Shown here: in pieces, positions 58,542 to 64,000 of the stretch | Layout: each line of letters opens with the position of its first letter | Position numbering within the stretch: position 1 is the first letter of the stretch | From: Pseudophaeomoniella oleicola | Taxonomy: Eukaryota > Ascomycota > Eurotiomycetes > Phaeomoniellales > Phaeomoniellaceae | Reading direction: 5' to 3' | DNA: 64,000 nt | Assembly: GCA_003868215.1 (NCBI GenBank) | Contig: QWDQ01000011.1 | Coordinates: 1-64,000, forward strand | Position numbers and translations under genes: made by a program | The notes under the pieces: generated by a model | Database searches by the model: none | Told to the model about the DNA's origin: nothing | What the model saw: only the letters and a program-made list of their open reading frames with translations

Positions 58542-59253
58542 ATGTGGGTAGGACACCAAGGATGGCGTTCAAGAGGTCCCCTGGCTTGGCCGCCTTGTAA
58601 ACTTGCATTTAAAGACATTCCCTTCGCCAATGCCGCTCTCAGCTTACGAGCTTCGTTCGCTTCTCATACTACCGCTACGGAATCTGACGTTGCAAGTGCT
58701 CGGCAATGGCTGAAGACGTTGACACCTGAGTTGATTCCAAAGGATGCATGCAAATTCTCATATGCTAGATCTAGCGGGCCTGGTGGACAGAACGTCAACA
58801 AGTAAGTGTTGTGGCAGATGTGCACACGGCGAGATGGATCTGACACATTCTGATAAGGGTGAACTCCAAAGCACAATTAAGAATTGATGTAGACCGCCTT
58901 TTTCAAGTTGTGCCTACCATATTGCACACTTCAGTCTTAAAGTCGCGATATTACTCCAGCAATACCCACTCACTTCTCATACAATCGGACGAGAGCAGAA
59001 AGCAGGCCAGCAATCGAGATGACTGCTTCAGGAAGCTGTTTGACCTCCTCTTTGAAGCTGGCAAGCAGACTGTACCAGGGGAGACAAGTGAAGCACAGCG
59101 TGAGAAAGTCAAAGGACTGTATGCTGTGATTGTCTAGATTTGGTGGGATTATGGCTGATCGAGGACAGGAAGAACCGAGAGAACGAGATGAGACTTAAGT
59201 CGAAGAAGCATCATTCCCAGAAAAAGGCCTCAAGGACTAAACACGACCAGTAA
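58542..59253 (+). CDS. Mitochondrial ICT1-type peptidyl-tRNA hydrolase / release factor
   Basis: Class I release-factor-fold protein that frees nascent chains from stalled mitochondrial ribosomes. I join 58542-58801, 58858-59118 and 59169-59253 (201 residues). Seen: a presequence-like N-terminus (Arg/Ala-rich, no early acids), the catalytic GGQ at 81-83 within SSGPGGQNVNK, VNSKAQLRIDV after intron 1, and, through the third exon, a Lys/Arg-rich tail (RLKSKKHHSQKKASRTK) that in ICT1/YaeJ proteins enters the mRNA channel. If the second exon is read through, the protein stops at 59137 without this tail; the 50-nt intron (59119-59168, GTATGC...CTGAT...CAG) restores it. Ends 73 bp from UTP6, convergent. 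Confidence 0.9.
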
Positions 59254-59326
59254 GCTCGACAGATTGCAACGGGGTAAACCCTTGGCTAGAACGCTATCAA
59301 AATTACGGAAACCCTATGGACGGATC

Positions 59327-60578
59327 TCATCTGCTGGCCCTTTCCACTGGATCCTCCAACGACAGCTTCGTCGATTCGATCACTTTTGCTAAGGCTAGAT
59401 CCAAATCATCGTGTTGCAGCAACTCGTCCAGCCATGACTTCAATTCCCCTGCAATAGCATGGCCTTGGGTTGACCGGGAAAAGTAACCCCTCAATCTTCC
59501 TATTGATATGCCAAGGGCAGATGGAAGTTCTGGACAGTCTGTACTAATACCGACAATGGCAACTTTGACATGGCATACCATTGTTTGCCAAACGTCCTTG
59601 CGATATTCGAGCATATCATCCACGATGTGGTTCAGTATCTTCTCGTGACTCTTGATATGGGAGAAGTCACTGACGAGGTCATAAAACGACTTCGCCAAAC
59701 CTTCATCGTGGTCGAAATGACTCATTGCAGCATCAAATATGGCTATTGGAATCGCTCCAGTCAATACAGGTGAGAGCTCAAATCTCTTCAGAAGGGCTTC
59801 ATCGATATCCTCTTCTGGCGCCGTGGAGGGATCAATATCCTCTGCTGTCAGGCGTGGTAAGCTGATAACATCGGAATCAAAGCCCTGCTCATCTGGCTGT
59901 TGAGGTTTCGTGGTCTTCGCATCAAGACCAAGGATCTGGCGGCGAGCATCGATCTTTGAGATGTAAAGTAATTCCAGTTTCGTGTATTCCAACCAAAGAT
60001 TTTTGGAGTTCTTGCAAAATCGCAATCCACGCTGCATATAACTCCGCGCCTCTGTCATATCCGCGTTTTCTTCTAACGCAAACCTTGCGGCGTATATCCA
60101 TAGATCGGCTTTCTGTGGATGAAGTCTCAAGGCAGATGTCAAAACTTGAGTGAGCTTCTTTAACGCTCGCTGCTTCCTTGTGTAATCGATATACTGCATC
60201 CATAAGGCTAGATCACCCGGGAATTTTTTCGTTGCTCGATCAAAGAGAAATAATATTCGTCTCTGTCCGGTATGATTTATAGATTTAATTCCTAGTCTCT
60301 TGACTCGTTTCTTCCGTAGTGTATCAACGTTGATTTCGAACTCCGCATATCGTGCATAGTCTGACGGGCTGGGACCTCTAGCAGCTATTTTGTGCTCGAA
60401 ATCCGAGCGCTTCTTTGTGATGGCGGAAATTTCGTCCTATGATTGCGTTTAGGATTGTATGCGACAAGCTGTGAAGTGGGTGAGTTACCTGAGAGAAGAT
60501 CTTCTTCCTTTCCCATTCTTTCAATTCCGGTATTGACTGTTCGAGGAAGAACCTCGCTTTTTCACTCGCACCAGCCAT
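59327..60578 (-). CDS. UTP6: U3 snoRNA-associated protein Utp6 (HAT-repeat)
   Basis: Component of the small-subunit processome (UtpB module) acting in nucleolar 18S pre-rRNA processing. 399 residues; exons on the minus strand are 60578-60489 and 60436-59327 (52-nt intron; join IFSQ/DEISAITKKRSDFEH). Seen: the conserved N-terminus EKARFFLEQSIPELKEWERKKIFS, then HAT-type repeats (DYARYAEFEINVDTLRKKR; ILFLFDRATKKFPGDLALWMQYIDY; LRLHPQKADLWIYAARFALEEN; YMQRGLRFCKNSKNLWLEYTKLEL). Yeast Utp6 is 440 residues. Head-to-head with CWH43. Confidence 0.94.
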
Positions 60579-61033
60579 CGTGATCTTGCAACTTGCGCCA
60601 ACTGTCCGGTGAAGTCAGATACAGACAAATTGCTGCACGTCGCAATGCGTGATGCTTCCAGAAATCATGATAGGCGGTCAGTATTTTTGACGGCAGAATT
60701 AATTATTTAACGATCGACGCGGTGGGGACGCGGTCGGAGCTTGCTTCTGTTTGCTCCTCCGCTGCTCTCATGGGAAGGACCGTAGTACACGATCTGTAGG
60801 AATATCCGAAGGAGCTTCGGTATTCTCTGGAATCCAGACGACTTCTACGCACTTGCGAACCTTTTGTAAGTACTATTCTGCAACCTAACTGGATCCAGTG
60901 TTGCTAACAGTTGCCAAGTTCCGTCTCTCTTTTGTCTTTTTCTCGTCCTTCCTTCGTGTCCCCTTTTCCTTGCCGCAACTCTCCGACAGTTCGATGAGCG
61001 GGTAGTTACAAGGAGCCACCACTCACTGTAGTC
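60579..61033. promoter_or_regulatory. Bidirectional promoter UTP6 / CWH43
   Basis: About 455 bp between head-to-head starts, with GC-rich patches (CGCGGTGGGGACGCGGTCGG near 60718) and CT-rich leaders before the CWH43 ATG (CTCTTTTGTCTTTTTCTCG near 60930). No TATA box close to either start. Confidence 0.5.
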
Positions 61034-64000
61034 ATGGCGCCCAAGCATAAGGATGGCGACATCGTGTTTTCAGTAGGAACATCGCGACCAGTTGAAGATG
61101 GTATCTGACCCTCGTTATAGCTGAATGGAAAATGGGTGTCATGGGCGCACACTGCCGTCGCCTATTCAGCCTTCATAGGAGCCCTTGTTGTTGGATGTTG
61201 GCTGCACTATTATAAAATCGTGCAGAATGAGTATTACGGATATCCGCAGGAATGGTTCCCCTCCGTGTCGGCCACGATTGGAGATCGGTACCCTGAAAGA
61301 TCTGTCTTCCAGATATTCATTGCCATTACCTCTGGCGCGAGATTCGCTCTCGTCTTCTTGTGGTTCCTGTTGACAGCTCGACCAAACTCAACACTTCCCA
61401 AGGTTGTGGCTTGGGTTGGTGTTTTCCGAACAGTCACTTGTGGCGGGTGGACGTACATCACCTCAACCGATGATCATGACTGGCACGATATCTTCATGAT
61501 TTCCTATCTTGTCGCTACGATCCCGTGGACGTTTGGGTGCATCGCTTTGAGCCCCCACAATCCTAAAGCAATAAAGTATCGCAAGGTAATGGCTGGCCTT
61601 TTCTTCGGCACACTCATTCCCCTTGTCTATTTCTTCATTCAACATAAGGTCCATAAAATAGCAGGTGGTAAGTATCGCTGACGTCGATCGAAGTATTATG
61701 GCTAACAGAGTAGCTTACACCATCTATGCGTTCTTTGAATGGGCCCTCATCCTGTTCGATGTTGGTTTCGACGCCATAACTGCATTGGATTTCGAAGGAT
61801 TCGAATTGATGGTAAAGGACGTTAAAGGCCAGAGTCGAGGGTACGTTCACTGGCTGCCTAAATGATGAAATGTACAGCCGGGACCAGCAACGAATGTTGT
61901 CTTCTCTGCTGACACCAAACAGGAATGCCAGGCTACTTAAAGATTCCATCGTCGACGAAAAGAAAGACAAGGCTCTTGCTGACACATTTGGCGGTCAATT
62001 CTCCTGGTCGGAAGCGATCGATGCAGCTGCAGATGTCTATACTGGCTTTGTCTTCTGGTCTATGCTCACATCACTTGGTGTTCTTGTGTGGTACTTTCCT
62101 CTGTGGCACATGGGTATATCTGGTTACGAAGTCATGGTCATGAGCACGATCTCGCCGTTCTTGCTTGGCATCCCATATGTGCGCAACTTTGCGATACGGA
62201 ATGTTCGCGCCGTTCATCTATCCTCTCTCGTTGGTCTCTTGGCTTGGCTAGTTCACGATCCTGCATACCGTTTGTTCACCGTTGGGTTTGCTATCTGGCA
62301 AGCGTGTCTGGCATGGTCAGCGACATGGTATGCTGAGAGAAATCATTCCGCTCGCCTAGAGGCAAAGGTCCTAGCATGGGGTGCTGGTTTGATTTTATCA
62401 AGCATCGCCAAATTTGCCAATCACACCAATAATCCTGTTTGGCCTATCATGCATGCTCCTAATGGTGGTTGGAATAAAACAGGATTGCTGCTCGCTATCT
62501 TAGCTGTCCTCCGCTCCACACGAACCGCGAACACCAGCGGCGGTGACTATATTACCTCAGGGTCTCGCAAGGGCTCTGCTGCTTTGTCCGGTCTCGGTTT
62601 CGGCGGTCTGGTCTTTGCCATGCATTCGCTCTTGTCTGATTCCAGCACCATGATTCTTTGGGTCTGGGAAGGATATCCTGTCCGCGGTCCTCTTGCCGCA
62701 CCCCATGGCGCTTGGACCATCTTTGCTATGGCTATTGGGCTTATCCTAGGCTCCTTCTACCCCCGGTTATTTGGATCATGGACTGCATTTGGTATAGGCT
62801 CATTTGGCGCAGCGTTCTTGACTTTGTTCAGTCACTGGACCGGCTTCTATGGAGCGCTCGTACTGACGGTCTACGTGATGGGTGTCGCTCCAACCGTCAT
62901 CGCCTCAGCTGTGCAGCACTCCCCGGCCTCGACTTTTGGGCTGGGGTTCCTTGTTTACAACTTCATGGTCTTGTTCCATGTTTGGGTTGTGGCATATGCC
63001 TTTGTTCCCGGAGGGCCTTTGGTCCGCGAGCACACGGACTGGATCATGATCACTATGATGTTGCTGTTTGGTGCCGGTGTGTTCTCTGCACTGAGTTCTA
63101 ATGCTCTATTCTCCGCCCGATCGTTGAAGAAGAGTCCTGTCGGACGCAAACTGCGATCTTACTATATCTGGGTGCTAGCAGCTTTGCAGCTCTTCTCTAT
63201 TGCCGTGGCATATTTGCGATTTCCAACAAATGACTACGTCCCATACCATCCAGATGAGAAACTATTCACTGCCGGTATTTGGACTATACACTTTTCTCTT
63301 GACAATGACATGTGGTCGTCGGAAAGGCGTATGCGGGACGCCATCAAGGAACTCGAGATTGACGTGATGGGTCTACTGGAGTCTGACCTCCAGCGCATTA
63401 TCATGGGCAACAGAGACACCACGCAATATCTGGCAGAAGATCTTGGTATGTACGTTGACTATGGCCCGGGCCCGAATAAGCACACCTGGGGTTCTGCTCT
63501 CCTTTCGAAATTCCCTATCGTCAACTCTACACATCATTTGCTACCATCTCCTGCGGGTGAATTAGCACCGGCCATTCACGCCACATTGGACGTATACGGG
63601 GAGCTAGTAGATGTCTTCGTGTTTCATTCAGGGCAAGAGGAGGATCCAGAGGATCGTCGTTTACAGGCGGAGTACTTGTCCGAGTTGATGGGACAAAGCC
63701 CTCGGCCATCTGTCCTTCTCAGCTACCTTGTCACGAAGCCGTTGGAAGGCAATTACAACACTTATGTCAGCGAGAAGAGCGGCATGCGGGACATCGATCC
63801 GACCGACTGGGATCGATGGTGTGAGTACATCTTATTCAAGGGGCTCAAGAGGACTGGATACGCTCGCGTCAGTCGTGGAACTATTACCGACACCGAAATA
63901 CAGGTAAGATTGTCTGAACAACGAGATCGATGACATTGCTAACTGATTGTTTGTGCAGGTGGGCAAGTTCGTCGTCGAGCAGCCGCCTTCGGAGGTCGAT
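61034..64000 (+). CDS. CWH43: GPI-anchor lipid remodelling protein Cwh43 (partial at window end)
   Basis: ER/Golgi multi-pass protein that swaps the lipid of GPI anchors for ceramide in fungi. Exons 61034-61072, 61121-61667, 61714-61840, then about 61878 (or 61923) to 63903, and 63959 onward; it is cut by the window end. The 13-codon first exon joins as FS/LNGKWVSWAHTAVAYSAF. Seen: N-terminal Frag1/PGAP2-like membrane domain (VGCWLHYYKIVQNEYYGYPQEWFPSVSAT, SDxHDWHD region, YLVATIPWT, KVHKIAGAYTIYAFFEW), a second membrane domain with the WAPNGGWNKTG-type loop (IMHAPNGGWNKTG, SSTMILWVWEGYPVRGP), and the beginning of the phosphodiesterase-like C-terminal domain (DVMGLLESDLQRIIMGNRDTT, DYGPGPNKHTWGSALLSKFP, VFVFHSGQEEDPEDRRLQ). 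The 61713 acceptor gives the canonical AGAYTIYAF. Confidence 0.95.

Overview
This window is nuclear DNA from a filamentous ascomycete (Pezizomycotina). The evidence is the many short GT-AG introns (about 48-85 nt) with CTGAC- or CTAAC-like branch points, fungus-specific families (Zn2Cys6 regulators, AzgA-type purine permease, Atg26 sterol glucosyltransferase with GRAM-PH-GRAM layout, Cwh43, Nab3-like RNA-binding protein, pectin lyase), and AT-rich intergenic DNA carrying CTACC/GGTAG, CAA/TTG and GA microsatellites. An affinity to Eurotiomycetes or black yeasts is only an impression. No transposon, retroelement, rRNA or secondary-metabolite backbone gene was recognised. Exon joins were worked out by eye from reading frame, splice consensus and known family sequence; nearly all multi-exon models keep frame across every junction.

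Left part (1-23 kb), mostly metabolism: a phytanoyl-CoA dioxygenase-type oxygenase (-) diverges from an N,N-dimethylformamidase-like amidohydrolase (+). Then come argininosuccinate lyase (+), a regulator with both C2H2 and Zn2Cys6 fingers (-), and an NmrA/isoflavone-reductase-like oxidoreductase (+). A gene-poor stretch follows, holding only a broken-looking membrane-protein gene. After it lie a membrane-anchored arylsulfotransferase-like protein (+), an AzgA-type purine permease (-) and a short MetE-like protein (+), followed by a long CAA repeat.

Middle (23-40 kb): an intronless orphan protein of 586 residues in which I see three copies of an internal repeat, an intron-containing tRNA-Leu(UAA), a second Zn2Cys6 regulator, a VOC-domain protein with a disordered tail, the rRNA methyltransferase EMG1, a thiol/thiopurine-type methyltransferase with two possible starts, and an MFS transporter.

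Right part (40-64 kb), mostly housekeeping: an AlkB-like dioxygenase with two putative zinc clusters lies just upstream of MSH2 on the same strand, with a MluI cell-cycle box in the gap. Then come a six-exon pectin lyase, ATG26, a NAB3-like gene, a mitochondrial ICT1-type release factor whose basic tail is on a third exon, UTP6, and CWH43, which runs off the end of the window. NAB3/ICT1 and UTP6/CWH43 are head-to-head pairs. Three genes serve rRNA or RNA processing (EMG1, UTP6, NAB3), two DNA repair (AlkB-like, MSH2), and two membrane lipids (ATG26, CWH43).
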